Below, piece by piece: positions 17,800-26,801 of a DNA stretch of 64,000 nt. The notes below the pieces were generated by a model. That model saw only the letters and a list, made by a program, of their open reading frames with translations. It was not told where the DNA came from and searched no databases. Source of the stretch: Peribacillus folii. GTDB lineage: Bacteria; Bacillota; Bacilli; Bacillales; DSM-1321. Position 1 is the stretch's first letter, and the number at the start of each line of letters is the position of its first letter. Position numbers and translations under genes: made by a program. The DNA is taken from assembly GCF_030271255.1 (NCBI RefSeq), contig NZ_JASJOM010000003.1:372001-436000 (forward strand), given 5' to 3'.

Positions 17800-18226
17800 A
17801 TGGCTGCATTTATATTTTTAGCGTCATCCAAATCTTTTATAATACCTGATGAAATACAAAAATATAATAATTGTACTGTCTTTGGACAATGGAAGATTTT
17901 ACAGGTTTGTGGGTGAGAATAGTCGATGCCGATGGATGGGGAAAATTGGTCAAATGGCTTTTTATCTTGCCTTACATTTATGAAATCTCCGGTGCTGATA
18001 ATCAATTATTTTTATTGTATCTTGAAAAAAATTACAATTTCCAAATCAACACGCCTTTGAGAATTATCAAAGAAGATGAATGGATGACCCTGAACCAATT
18101 GTGATTAATGCTGGGAGTTTAACGTATCAAAATAAATATGGAACTTATCAGGTGAATCCCCAAAAATGGGTAGAAGAGTTAAGTCATAAGTATTTTTTAC
18201 AGAATAAGGTATTTCAACAATCGTAA
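17800..18226 (+). pseudogene. Broken hypothetical gene in three frames
   Basis: It starts at ATG 17800 after AAAGGGGTGGAG: MAAFIFLASSKSFIIPDEIQ and on to FGQW. It then continues in another frame (DFTGLWVRIVDADGWGKLVK, PYIYEISGADNQLFLLYLEK) and a third (DDPEPIVINAGSLTYQNKYG, TYQVNPQKWVEELSHKYFLQ) to the TAA at 18224-18226. Joined, the pieces give about 140 residues of consistent-looking soluble protein. I do not recognise the family. Its place beside an immunity-like gene suggests a former toxin/immunity locus, but that is inference. Confidence 0.65.
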
Positions 18227-18300
18227 AGTATTAATAACCATTTTTAATGTATGAAAAATAAAAATTGAACTTTAACTGAGCCTATAGATATGGAGGATGT

Positions 18301-18801
18301 ATGGATAAGGAAGCAATTGTTAAACAAATAAAAACAGGTCAAATCTTTGAAATTTTTCTCGATGATATACAAAAGTATACATATGGTGCGGTTATCAGAG
18401 GGGACTTAGTCCTTAATAAATATGATAATATTAGCATTGGATATTTAGATGTTTTCTCAGACAACCCTTTAGAGGTAGAAGAAATATATTCATGTATTAG
18501 GGAGCATAAATTTTTAATGATAGCTAATTCTGGATAGGCATCAATAATGAGTTATGATTGGAAGTTGACTAGTCAGTATACTGAGGATATATTTTCTGAT
18601 GAAGAATTACAAAACATTGATTATGTGGCTTGTATGGAAGGAAAATATTACAGAAGCAAAGGAAGTAGTGACAGGGAAATATTTGATTGTGAAATAATAG
18701 AGGAGAAAGAGGCTAAAAAAATACCAAACCCATTGGGGATAGTTGGGGATATGGCCATTATAGAGATCTTAATAGAGAGATTTCAGGAAAAGCATATTTA
18801 A
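18301..18801 (+). pseudogene. Imm26-like immunity gene interrupted by a TAG
   Basis: One frame runs from ATG 18301 (GGAGG four bases upstream) through KTGQIFEIFLDDIQKYTYGA and ISIGYLDVFSD to a TAG at 18535-18537. It continues in the same frame through DWKLTSQYTEDIFSDEEL and KKIPNPLGIVGDMAI to the TAA. Read through, it gives about 166 residues. The opening (gxiFeipLdd..y.yG) resembles the Imm26 family of polymorphic-toxin immunity proteins, though the match is from memory. The second half has its own ATG at 18547 but no ribosome site. It is most likely a recently inactivated gene. No toxin gene is present. Confidence 0.6.
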
Positions 18802-18815
18802 TTTATCATATAGTT

Positions 18816-18844
18816 GAGAGACTTCCGGTTTTCCGAAGTCTCTC
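18816..18844 (+). terminator. Hairpin after the immunity-like gene
   Basis: GAGAGACTTC and GAAGTCTCTC form a perfect 10-bp stem with a 9-base loop. The following sequence is T-rich but not a clean T run. Confidence 0.55.
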
Positions 18845-19474
18845 TATTTATGAAAATTTTTATACTAATGCATTTCCTAGCTATTTCTAAATATTTGTAA
18901 ACCTTCATGATTGGATGGACACTGTATATGCGCCCCATAATTAACCCCTATGTAATAGTAACAAGATTTTAATTTCTCTCCTATCCTAATCTATTAGTAA
19001 TATAGGATATAAGGATAAAGGAATCTTTGTCGTACGCCATTTATAATTTTTATGAATATATTCTATAAAAAATATATATTTTTATTATATTTATTCTATC
19101 AATATAATAAAGCAGGTAACAAATTATAAAGTTAAATGCTTTAAATGAGAAAAATATAATGGAAGCTGTTTCGTTTATTTAGGTATGTCTTATGGGGAAA
19201 GCTACGATGGAACCATGGGGCAAGCTTACTTTTATGTAGGTGACAAAGTGAATGGGAAGCAGTCTACAGCTATATCATTTAAAGAGGCAACGATCATTCA
19301 TTTAAATCATCTATCAGAGAATAAGGGGAATGATAGGGGTATGATTCCGCTTATTTTATCATTAAATTCATCCAGGTATAGCTTTTGTTGAATTGAATCA
19401 ATGTAGTACTTAATGTGCGTTGATATATAAAGGCCAAAGCCTGTTTGAAGGGTTAATGTTGAGGGGAGAACATT
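18845..19474. other. AT-rich gap before the GntP permease
   Basis: A 68-codon frame at 19185 lacks a ribosome site and family signal. The region 19030-19110 is extremely AT-rich. No clear promoter was placed, though the permease must be transcribed from here. Confidence 0.35.
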
Positions 19475-20794
19475 ATGGAAATTATTCAAGTGGTAGGTAT
19501 AGTATTAGCGATTGCATTTATTATATATGCGGCAATGAAAGGGTTTAGCATATTGATTGTCGCTCCTGTTGCTAGTGTTATCGTCATTTTAACGAATCAG
19601 ATGGATTTGTTTCCTGCCTTGATAGGAAAAGAGAATTCGTATATGACGGGTCTTACAAGTTTCGTGATTAATTTTTTTGCCATATTCATCTTAGGTTCCA
19701 TTTTGGCGAAGTATATCGATGTGAGTGGGGCGGCGCAATCAATCGCCGAAAAGGTTTTAGAAAAAACAGGCACGGAAAAGCCGTTTCCAGTATTGGTAGC
19801 CATTTTCTTTATTAGCGCCCTTTTAACATATGGCGGAATTAGTTTATTTGTGGTGATCTTTGTACTCATTCCGCTTGCAAAACCATTATTCAAGCAATTA
19901 AATATTGCATGGAACCTAGTTTTGATTCCGGTTACACTCGGATTTGGTTCATTTACGATGACGATGCTGCCTGGTACTCCATCCATACAAAATGTTGTTC
20001 CTACTGCCTATCTGGGTACTTCATTAACGGCAGCACCGCTTTTAGGCATTATCGGAACGGTAGTGGCCATTGCGTTTACACTGTGGTATATGAATTCCAT
20101 GTTAAAGAAAAGCATGGCTAAGGGAGAAACGTTTGCTGATTTTGATGTTTCCGGTTCGGAGGAAGATGTGAAAAAAGAGCTTCCCAGCGTTTTCATCAGT
20201 ATCCTTCCTATATTATTATTGATTGCCATCATTTTGGTGGGCAGTACATTAAAAGTGGGCAATATTCTTATAATAGGATTAGTCGTTGCGATCATCGTTT
20301 CAGCATTTGTCTTTAACAAATTCATTCCAAGTCAAAAAGCGTTGATAAATGAAGGAGCAAGCGGTTCCATCATGCCCGTTTTCTTAACTTCATCAGCTGT
20401 GGCTTTTGGTGTAATCATAACGCTCGCACCTGGATTTAAATATATTTCCGATACGATCTTGGGGATTCCAGGTAATCCGCTAATCAGTTTATCGGTCGCT
20501 TCGGCAGTTTTTGGTGCCATAACAGGTTCTTCTTCAGGCGCATTAGGGATTGTCATGCAAGCCTTTGGCCAAAGTTATTTGGATATGGGAATCAACGCCG
20601 ATGTGATCCATAGGGTCTCAGCGATTGCATCCTCTGTCTTGACAATCATGCCGCACACTGGGGTTGTGCTGACATTATTCGCATTAACGGGACTTAATCA
20701 CAAAAACGGCTTTACGTATCAATTCATAGGAATGACCTGTGCGAATTTACTTGCACTAGTTGCGGTAATTTTAGCAGCAATCATCATTTATTGA
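19475..20794 (+). CDS. GntP family permease
   Basis: A 439-aa membrane protein with about 12-13 hydrophobic segments. It shows GntP features: the N-terminal IIYAAMKGFSILIVAPVAS, a central SALLTYGGISLFVVIFVLIP, and GFGSFTMTMLPGTPSIQNVV, the glycine-rich segment characteristic of this family. In the second half, TGSSSGALGIVMQAFG and MPHTGVVLTLFALTGLNHK are the matching repeat. GntP proteins import gluconate, 3-hydroxybutyrate and related hydroxy or keto acids with H+. The gene sits just left of the TetR regulator and the carboxylase/BKACE cluster and may import the acid used there. Ribosome site GAGGGGAG. Confidence 0.88.
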   Translation: MEIIQVVGIVLAIAFIIYAAMKGFSILIVAPVASVIVILTNQMDLFPALIGKENSYMTGLTSFVINFFAIFILGSILAKYIDVSGAAQSIAEKVLEKTGTEKPFPVLVAIFFISALLTYGGISLFVVIFVLIPLAKPLFKQLNIAWNLVLIPVTLGFGSFTMTMLPGTPSIQNVVPTAYLGTSLTAAPLLGIIGTVVAIAFTLWYMNSMLKKSMAKGETFADFDVSGSEEDVKKELPSVFISILPILLLIAIILVGSTLKVGNILIIGLVVAIIVSAFVFNKFIPSQKALINEGASGSIMPVFLTSSAVAFGVIITLAPGFKYISDTILGIPGNPLISLSVASAVFGAITGSSSGALGIVMQAFGQSYLDMGINADVIHRVSAIASSVLTIMPHTGVVLTLFALTGLNHKNGFTYQFIGMTCANLLALVAVILAAIIIY

Positions 20795-20886
20795 CTTCGA
20801 TGAGAACGTAACTGAAAGGTTCAAGCAACACAAACGGAAATGAACATCTTACGTTACGAAAGATGGACTGCTGGCGGGAACGTCGT

Positions 20887-20918
20887 AAAACCTTTGGTGA
20901 AGGATGCCAAAGGTTTTT
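20887..20918 (+). terminator. Terminator of the GntP gene
   Basis: AAAACCTTTGG pairs perfectly with CCAAAGGTTTT around nine bases, followed by T and AT. Confidence 0.85.
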
Positions 20919-21048
20919 ATGTATAATTCTCAAGAAAGGCATGGATGCAGGAAGATTTTACTTGAGCCGAGCCAATTTTGTGAACGATTACATTAAAAAA
21001 CGGAAATCTTAGGAGACCAACATTATATACCATTTAGATCGCCATTCC

Positions 21049-21651
21049 TTATTTTTTTTGCAATATGCCATTGAGGGCCACGTCGGCCAAGAAGCTTGGT
21101 GTTTGTTCTAACGGGATGATTTCAGCTATTTGTTTGACCATTTGCGGATTTATCATATTTTGGAGAATGATTTCATATAACCTTGGGTCTCCCTCCCTAA
21201 AGATGTTTTCTTTTTGCCCATTTGTGATAACCTCAGCATAAAGTTTCTTTAAGCCTAATAAAAAAGATTCTTTAAGGTTCTCCTCTCCTTTCTCCGAGAC
21301 TAATAAATCAACGATCATTTGATGGATTTCTCCATATTTTATAGTGATTTTTGCATAGCAAGCAAACACATTCCTAACCTTTTCGATCGTGGATAGATTC
21401 GATTGCAGAATGCCTGCCTGTTCTTCGTATATTTCTGCTATAACCTCATAGGCGACTGCATTCGCTAATTGGTTTTTATTAGTGAATCGTCTATATATTG
21501 TACCTACCCCAACCTTGGCTTCTAACGCTACTTCTTCGATCGTTGTTTCGTGACCCTTCTGGGCAAATACTTTCTTAGCCGCTTCAAGGATTTTGGCAGC
21601 ATTTTTATTGGCATCTTTTCTCTTGGAAGCGGTGATAAATTCAAGATCCAT
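21049..21651 (-). CDS. TetR family transcriptional regulator
   Basis: A 200-aa protein. Residues 15-65 form the TetR helix-turn-helix (AAKILEAAKKVFAQKGHETT, IEEVALEAKVGVGTIYRRF, TNKNQLANAV). The remainder is an all-helical ligand domain with an ending (NGILQKK) typical of the family. A GAAAGGA ribosome site precedes the ATG at 21651. It is divergent from the carboxylase operon, and a perfect 10-4-10 palindrome lies in the shared intergenic region. It is therefore the probable repressor of that operon. By analogy with related catabolic TetR proteins, the ligand may be an acyl-CoA or pathway acid; this is inference. Confidence 0.9.
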   Translation of the reverse strand: MDLEFITASKRKDANKNAAKILEAAKKVFAQKGHETTIEEVALEAKVGVGTIYRRFTNKNQLANAVAYEVIAEIYEEQAGILQSNLSTIEKVRNVFACYAKITIKYGEIHQMIVDLLVSEKGEENLKESFLLGLKKLYAEVITNGQKENIFREGDPRLYEIILQNMINPQMVKQIAEIIPLEQTPSFLADVALNGILQKK

Positions 21652-21751
21652 AATTTTGATTTAGTTCCTTTCTTCAATGAATAGTAAGCAGACCTTACGA
21701 CTTATTATAGAGTATTTTAAGGAAAAATGGATCGACGATGAAAAATAGTGA

Positions 21752-21780
21752 TTGACTATCTTCCAGATAATCAATAAACT
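21752..21780 (+). promoter_or_regulatory. Promoter of the biotin-carboxylase operon
   Basis: TTGACT (21752-21757), a 17-base spacer and TAAACT (21775-21780). It reads toward 22207, with a leader of about 415 bases. The operator palindrome begins ten bases downstream. Confidence 0.55.
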
Positions 21781-21790
21781 GGTAGTAATC

Positions 21791-21814
21791 AAAACGGAAT
21801 GTATATTCCGTTTT
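21791..21814. promoter_or_regulatory. Palindromic operator, probably for the TetR protein
   Basis: AAAACGGAAT and ATTCCGTTTT are perfect 10-bp inverted arms around GTAT. The length, 4-base centre and position (about +4 to +27 of the promoter) fit a TetR-family dimer site that blocks transcription. Confidence 0.75.
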
Positions 21815-22206
21815 GGGGATTTGTAGGAATACTAACAAGAGCAATAACTTTATAAGGGATAAGGAGGTAAATACGGCAGTATAAAATACCTTTTTTTAAA
21901 AAAAGAGAACGCTTACATCAAGATGACTTGAAAAGGGGAATTCATCAAAAAAATACTTTGCAAAATATGTTGATTGGAACACTTTAACATCCTCCCAGGT
22001 AAACGAATTAAGAAGGCCTTTGATGGGGAAATTCGGAGTCTTGATTCTGAATATTCATAATAATTAAAGCTCCAGCATCTTTCTAAATGGCTTGCAATAC
22101 AAGATGTCGAGAAACAAGGTTCATGAAATTGATTTCATTAGATATGTTTACCCTTAGCAAATTTTAATTAAAACGCTTGAATAAAGGAAATCAAGGGGGA
22201 AAATCA

Positions 22207-23691
22207 ATGGCTAAGAATTTGCAATTTGTAGATACAACTCTTAGGGATGGAACGCAAAGTCTTTGGGCAGCTGAATCCAGAACGGGCATGGTTGAAGCCG
22301 TTGCGGAAGATCTTGATCGATCGGGATTTCAAGTGGTAGAGGTTCCATTAATGCCTTACAATTTCAAAAAAATTATCCGTGAATTAAAAGAAGATCCATG
22401 GTCGTTAGCAGAAATGGTTGGGAAAAAAATGCCGAATGCGAAAAAAGCATTTATGGGTGAACCGGGACTAGTTCTTTTTGAACTATTAGAAACTCCTCCA
22501 TCCGTTGCCAAGTTATTTTACGATTTATTAATTGAACGGGGTGCCATTAATCGAGTACAAACAATGGCAAATATTTTTGGTAATTTAAAAACGGATTTTC
22601 CATGGTTCATACCTTATTTACGTAGTAAAGGAATGGAAATTGCCCATGCCATTGCTTATAGTATCTCTCCTAGACATACAGATGAGTACTTTCTGAAGAA
22701 AACGCAAGAAGTGGTGAAAAATGAGCCCGATATCATTTATTTTAAGGACGCAGCTGGTTTGTTGACGGTTGAGCGGCTTCGGACCCTATTACCGATTATT
22801 ATTGAAAATGCAAATGGGATTCCTGTAGAGTTCCATACTCATTGTACGACAGGGCTGGCAGATGAGCTTTATGTTGAAGCGATGAAAATGGGAATCCGGA
22901 CGCTGCATACAGGGATTCCGCCATTGGCGAATGGATCAGGTCAACCGTCGGTGTTTACAACTGTTGCCAATGCACGCTATTTTCATTTATCGCATGACTT
23001 GGATTTAGAGCGGATAAAAAGAATTTCAGATCGTTTGATGAAGATTGCTAAGCAAGAAAATTTACCAATTGGTGAGCCTCTTGAGTATGATTACTCGCAA
23101 TATATCCATCAAGTGCCTGGCGGGGTTATTTCTAATTTGCGTCACCAGTTACAATCTTTGAATCTTCAAAATCGAGTCGATGAGGTTATTGAAGAATCGA
23201 TACGAGTTCGTGAAGAACTAGGTTATCCAGTAATGATTACCCCATATTCCCAATTCATGGTGACACAAGCAGCCATCAATATTGCGACTGGTGAACGTTA
23301 CAACGTTGTAATTGACGAATTGATTCAATTAGCAGCAGGTGTATATAGCGAAGATTCAGGTTATTTAATGATGGATCAAAATTTAAAGGATAAATTCCTG
23401 AACCTTCCCCGTGCAAAAGAATTGCGCTATAAGCCAGTTGAAGATGTTCCAATCAAGAAATTAAAAGAGCAATTTGGCGGGCCAACCCTTTCAGATGAAG
23501 AGTTTATGCTTCGATATATCATGAAGGGGACAAATGATATTGAAGAGATGCGGAAAGCGGGACCGCATAAAAAATATTTCTCAGCTTCAACTCCTTTAGT
23601 CGATCTAATAGATCGTTTCAGCAAGCAATCTGATATTACCCATGTTCAAGTGCAAGGCCTAAAGGGATCGCTACTTTTAACAAATAAATAG
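22207..23691 (+). CDS. Biotin-dependent carboxyltransferase, HMGL/OadA-like, diverged substrate site
   Basis: A 494-aa protein with the HMGL-like barrel and conserved carboxylase domain of pyruvate carboxylase and oxaloacetate decarboxylase alpha. Core residues are kept: D9 and R13 in DTTLRDGTQS, the carbamylated Lys in YFKDAAGLL, and metal histidines in FHTHCTTG. The second domain has YIHQVPGGVISNLRHQLQSL. Substrate-side motifs differ. RDGTQ replaces RDAHQ, HTHCT replaces HTHDT, and the usual FRIFDALND strand is RVQTMANIF. The protein probably moves CO2 from biotin to, or from, something other than pyruvate. ATG 22207 (AAGGGGG upstream) is chosen over a TTG ten codons earlier. It opens an operon with BCCP, biotin carboxylase, BKACE and thioesterase genes. 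Confidence 0.82.
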   Translation: MAKNLQFVDTTLRDGTQSLWAAESRTGMVEAVAEDLDRSGFQVVEVPLMPYNFKKIIRELKEDPWSLAEMVGKKMPNAKKAFMGEPGLVLFELLETPPSVAKLFYDLLIERGAINRVQTMANIFGNLKTDFPWFIPYLRSKGMEIAHAIAYSISPRHTDEYFLKKTQEVVKNEPDIIYFKDAAGLLTVERLRTLLPIIIENANGIPVEFHTHCTTGLADELYVEAMKMGIRTLHTGIPPLANGSGQPSVFTTVANARYFHLSHDLDLERIKRISDRLMKIAKQENLPIGEPLEYDYSQYIHQVPGGVISNLRHQLQSLNLQNRVDEVIEESIRVREELGYPVMITPYSQFMVTQAAINIATGERYNVVIDELIQLAAGVYSEDSGYLMMDQNLKDKFLNLPRAKELRYKPVEDVPIKKLKEQFGGPTLSDEEFMLRYIMKGTNDIEEMRKAGPHKKYFSASTPLVDLIDRFSKQSDITHVQVQGLKGSLLLTNK

Positions 23692-23729
23692 AATATGTCC
23701 ATTCCATAATGAATAGAGGAGGAAGGAAA

Positions 23730-24284
23730 ATGAGCAAAAACGGATTAGGGGTTATTAATAATGAGGATGTGGAGAGCTTATCTATTCTTATCGAGAAATT
23801 AGAGGAATCTCCCTTCAATTATTTAAAGCTGGAGAATCAAGATTTTAAAATTGTGATCGGAAAAAATGGTGTAACAGAAACGGCTGAAGAAAGTACAAAA
23901 AATAAGGAAGTTTCAGTAATAAAGCCCGAAAAGCCTGAATCATTACAAAAAAACCAGAATGAAGCAGCGGCAGCAGCTGAACCATTGACTCAAAAACTGG
24001 TGCCTGAACAACTGAATTCAGAAAAAGAAGAACAGGAAGCGGGAATTGTTGCCATTAAGGCAACGACAGCAGGTATATTCTATGCCCAGCCTGAACCAGG
24101 TGCAGAGCCTTATGTAAAAGTAGGCAACCGTGTTGAGGAAAACCATACGGTTGGCTTAATCGAGATTATGAAAGTGTACAGTGCTATATCCGCAGGTGTA
24201 GCAGGGGAGATCGTTAAAATACATGTTAAAGATACTCAACTTGTTGAATATGGTCAGCCTTTATACTCTGTAAAAGTGGAATGA
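23730..24284 (+). CDS. Biotin carboxyl carrier protein
   Basis: A 184-aa protein with an N-terminal helical region (ESLSILIEKLEESPFNYLKL) and a Glu/Lys/Ala-rich flexible linker (residues about 50-105). The C-terminal biotinyl domain starts at GIVAIKATTAGIFYAQPEPG. The biotinylation motif is EIMKVYS instead of the usual EAMKM/L, with the Met-Lys pair intact. The carrier shuttles carboxybiotin between biotin carboxylase and carboxyltransferase in the cytoplasm. ATG 23730 is chosen because GAGGAGG lies seven bases upstream; a start seven codons earlier would place this site inside the gene. It lies 38 bases after the carboxyltransferase and 66 before biotin carboxylase, and is dedicated to this complex rather than acetyl-CoA carboxylase. 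Confidence 0.9.
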   Translation: MSKNGLGVINNEDVESLSILIEKLEESPFNYLKLENQDFKIVIGKNGVTETAEESTKNKEVSVIKPEKPESLQKNQNEAAAAAEPLTQKLVPEQLNSEKEEQEAGIVAIKATTAGIFYAQPEPGAEPYVKVGNRVEENHTVGLIEIMKVYSAISAGVAGEIVKIHVKDTQLVEYGQPLYSVKVE

Positions 24285-24350
24285 AAATCAATTCATTACT
24301 TATTGATCTTCAACCATTAAAGGCAGAGTGGAAACGAGGAGGAAATCAAG

Positions 24351-25712
24351 ATGAGTATTTCAAGAATATTTATTATTAACCGTGGCGAAATCGCAGTCCG
24401 AATAATACGGACATGCAAGGTGATGGGAATCGAAACGATCCTTGCGGTTTCAGAGGCAGATCAAGATAGCTTAGGGGCCCAATTGGCGGATAGAACAGTT
24501 GTTATCGGTCCGGCACATGCTGCGAAAAGTTATTTGAACATTCCGATCATTGTTACGACCGCTTTAGCAGTTGGAGCGGATGCCATCCATCCAGGATACG
24601 GATTTCTGTCAGAAGTACCGGAATTGGCTGAAGCATGTGCTGAAAATAATCTTCTATATGTGGGACCAAAGCCAGACCATATCTTTAAGATGGGGAATAA
24701 ATTAGTGGCTCGATCTATTGCTCAAGAAAGTGGTGTCCCAGTACTCCCTGGTTCAGAGAAAGTGTCCGATTATGAAGAAGTGATCCGAATGACAGAAAAA
24801 ATAGGATTACCGGTCATGTTAAAAGCTGCAGCCGGAGGCGGTGGCCGCGGAATGAAAATCGTTACCGATAAACAAGAGGTGAAAACGGCTTTTGAGTCCG
24901 CATCCGCCGAAGCAAAGGCCGCTTTTGGGGATAGCACAATGTATATTGAAAAATATATTGCTAATGCACGGCATATTGAAGTACAAGTCCTTGGAGATGA
25001 ATATGGAAATGTGATCCATCTAGGGGAGCGGGATTGTTCCACGCAGCGCCGTCATCAAAAACTGGTGGAAGAGGCGATGGCACCGGAAATTCCGGAAAAG
25101 CTTCGTCAGGATATTCGCACTGCGGCAGTCAAACTTGCTGAAAATATTTCCTATCAAAATGCAGGTACGGTTGAGTTTATCGTCGATCAAGACGAAGCAA
25201 AGTTTTATTTTCTTGAAATGAATACTCGTATTCAAGTGGAACACCCCGTTACTGAAGCCGTCACCGGAGTGGATTTAATTCAAGAACAAATAAACGTGGC
25301 CAACGGTGAAAGATTACGATTTTCCCAATCCGACATTGCCTTCTCAGGACATGCGATCGAATGTCGGATAAATGCTGAAGCGCCGATGGAAGGGTTCCGT
25401 CCAACTCCAGGACGCATTACAAAATGGCACATGCCTCAAGGACCGGGTATACGAGTGGATACCCATTGTTATCAGGGGTATGCCGTACCAGTTTTTTATG
25501 ACTCGATGATTGCAAAGGTTATTGTTCATGGCAGTGATAGAACGCATGCCATTCGAAGGATGTTAGTTGCCTTGGATGAGTTTTCAGTTGAGGGGATCAG
25601 TACGACCATTCCATTTTTAAAACAAGTTCTGCAGGATGAAGAATTTGTAAATGGGCAGGTAAATACGAGATTATTGGAACAAATCATGGCGAATCGCCTA
25701 GAACATGTATAA
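24351..25712 (+). CDS. Biotin carboxylase subunit (AccC-like)
   Basis: A 453-aa enzyme of standard AccC length. The N-terminal domain has INRGEIAVRIIRTCK and AIHPGYGFLSEVPELA. The ATP-grasp centre has AAAGGGGRGMKIV, HIEVQVLGDEYGN, ERDCSTQRRHQK, and EMNTRIQVEHPVTE with the metal-binding Glu and catalytic Arg. HAIECRINAEAP and RPTPGRI complete the family. It carboxylates biotin on the neighbouring carrier, using ATP and bicarbonate. GAGGAGG is placed well before ATG 24351. Being linked to an HMGL-type carboxyltransferase rather than AccA/AccD, it belongs to a catabolic or anaplerotic carboxylase, not fatty acid synthesis. Confidence 0.93.
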   Translation: MSISRIFIINRGEIAVRIIRTCKVMGIETILAVSEADQDSLGAQLADRTVVIGPAHAAKSYLNIPIIVTTALAVGADAIHPGYGFLSEVPELAEACAENNLLYVGPKPDHIFKMGNKLVARSIAQESGVPVLPGSEKVSDYEEVIRMTEKIGLPVMLKAAAGGGGRGMKIVTDKQEVKTAFESASAEAKAAFGDSTMYIEKYIANARHIEVQVLGDEYGNVIHLGERDCSTQRRHQKLVEEAMAPEIPEKLRQDIRTAAVKLAENISYQNAGTVEFIVDQDEAKFYFLEMNTRIQVEHPVTEAVTGVDLIQEQINVANGERLRFSQSDIAFSGHAIECRINAEAPMEGFRPTPGRITKWHMPQGPGIRVDTHCYQGYAVPVFYDSMIAKVIVHGSDRTHAIRRMLVALDEFSVEGISTTIPFLKQVLQDEEFVNGQVNTRLLEQIMANRLEHV

Positions 25713-25908
25713 AGGTCATTGTGGCAATCAATCTGAGTGCAGGAAGATTAACTTATTATTGGTATATCCTGTAATAAAATGCGGGCAGGGAGACATCCTC
25801 CTTCCTTACGTAATAAAAAGCAGCACTGATGATCTTTTTTGAGTTGAATTCACTCATTGCCCTGGTTGATAACAGGGGATTATTAACAAATGAAAAGGTG
25901 GAGATTAT

Positions 25909-26745
25909 ATGGAAAAACTGATTATTACAGTAGCTACAACAGGGGATTTCGCAACTAAGGATCATACGCCATACTTACCGACAACACCACAGGAAATAGC
26001 TGATTCAATATATGATTCATGGCAGGCTGGTGCCGCCATTGCTCATGTTCATGTTAGGGATGATGAAGGAAAGCCAACCCTGGACACAGCAAAATATCTT
26101 CAAGTAGTGAAACTTCTTGAGGAGAGAAATTGTGATATCATCATCAACTTCACCACCGCTGGGGGAGAACTGAAAGATGTTACAAAACGTTTTCCGGTTG
26201 TTGAATTGAAGCCTGAAGTTGCTTCTTTTGATGCAGGCTCTTTTAATATCGGACCTAATGTATTCATTCACACGCCTGCTATGTTGGAGCAATTGGCGGA
26301 AAAGATGCTGGAAAACAACGTGAAACCGGAACTGGAAGTATTCGATGTTGGAATGATTCATAATGCCCTGCGCGTTGCCCAAAAGGGGCTAATCAAACCA
26401 CCATTCTTCTTCCAATTCGTATTGGGTGCACAGGGAGGTATACCAGCTTCGCCAGAAAATCTGATGTTCATGAGAAATAGCATTCCCGAAGGTGCAATCT
26501 GGTCAGCTATCGGGGCGAGTAAGGATCAGTTAATGATCAATACAATGACGATCCTGCTTGGCGGGCATGTTCGCGTCGGCATGGAAGACGCGGTTTACTT
26601 CCGCAAGGGAGAACTTGCCAAGACGAATGCTCAATTCGTGGAAAGAATTGTGGAATTGGCAAAAACATTAGGCAGAGAAGTGGCAACACCAGATGAAGCA
26701 AGAGCGATAATAGGATTAAAAGTAAAGAATACTGCCCATGCATAA
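25909..26745 (+). CDS. Beta-keto acid cleavage enzyme (BKACE, DUF849)
   Basis: A 278-aa TIM-barrel protein of the family founded by the lysine-fermentation enzyme Kce. The zinc ligands H46 and H48 are in HVHVRDDEG and a late Glu in VRVGMEDAVYF. NFTTAGG and FDAGSFNIG are at the usual positions. Residues 13-14 are D-F, where Kce, as I recall it, has A-E, so the pocket differs. BKACE proteins combine a beta-keto acid with acetyl-CoA to give acetoacetate and a new acyl-CoA. The gene follows the biotin carboxylase after about 200 bases, with a GGTGGAG ribosome site. It is inferred to consume the beta-keto acid made by the carboxylase, or to work in the reverse direction. Confidence 0.87.
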   Translation: MEKLIITVATTGDFATKDHTPYLPTTPQEIADSIYDSWQAGAAIAHVHVRDDEGKPTLDTAKYLQVVKLLEERNCDIIINFTTAGGELKDVTKRFPVVELKPEVASFDAGSFNIGPNVFIHTPAMLEQLAEKMLENNVKPELEVFDVGMIHNALRVAQKGLIKPPFFFQFVLGAQGGIPASPENLMFMRNSIPEGAIWSAIGASKDQLMINTMTILLGGHVRVGMEDAVYFRKGELAKTNAQFVERIVELAKTLGREVATPDEARAIIGLKVKNTAHA

Positions 26746-26801
26746 AAGAGAAAAACTACACCAGAAATATGGTGATTCATAAAAGAGGAGGTTGTTAGAA
26801 A

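Noticed and set aside
19185..19391. 68-codon frame upstream of the GntP gene
   Set aside because: No ribosome site, no family resemblance and poor codon pattern.
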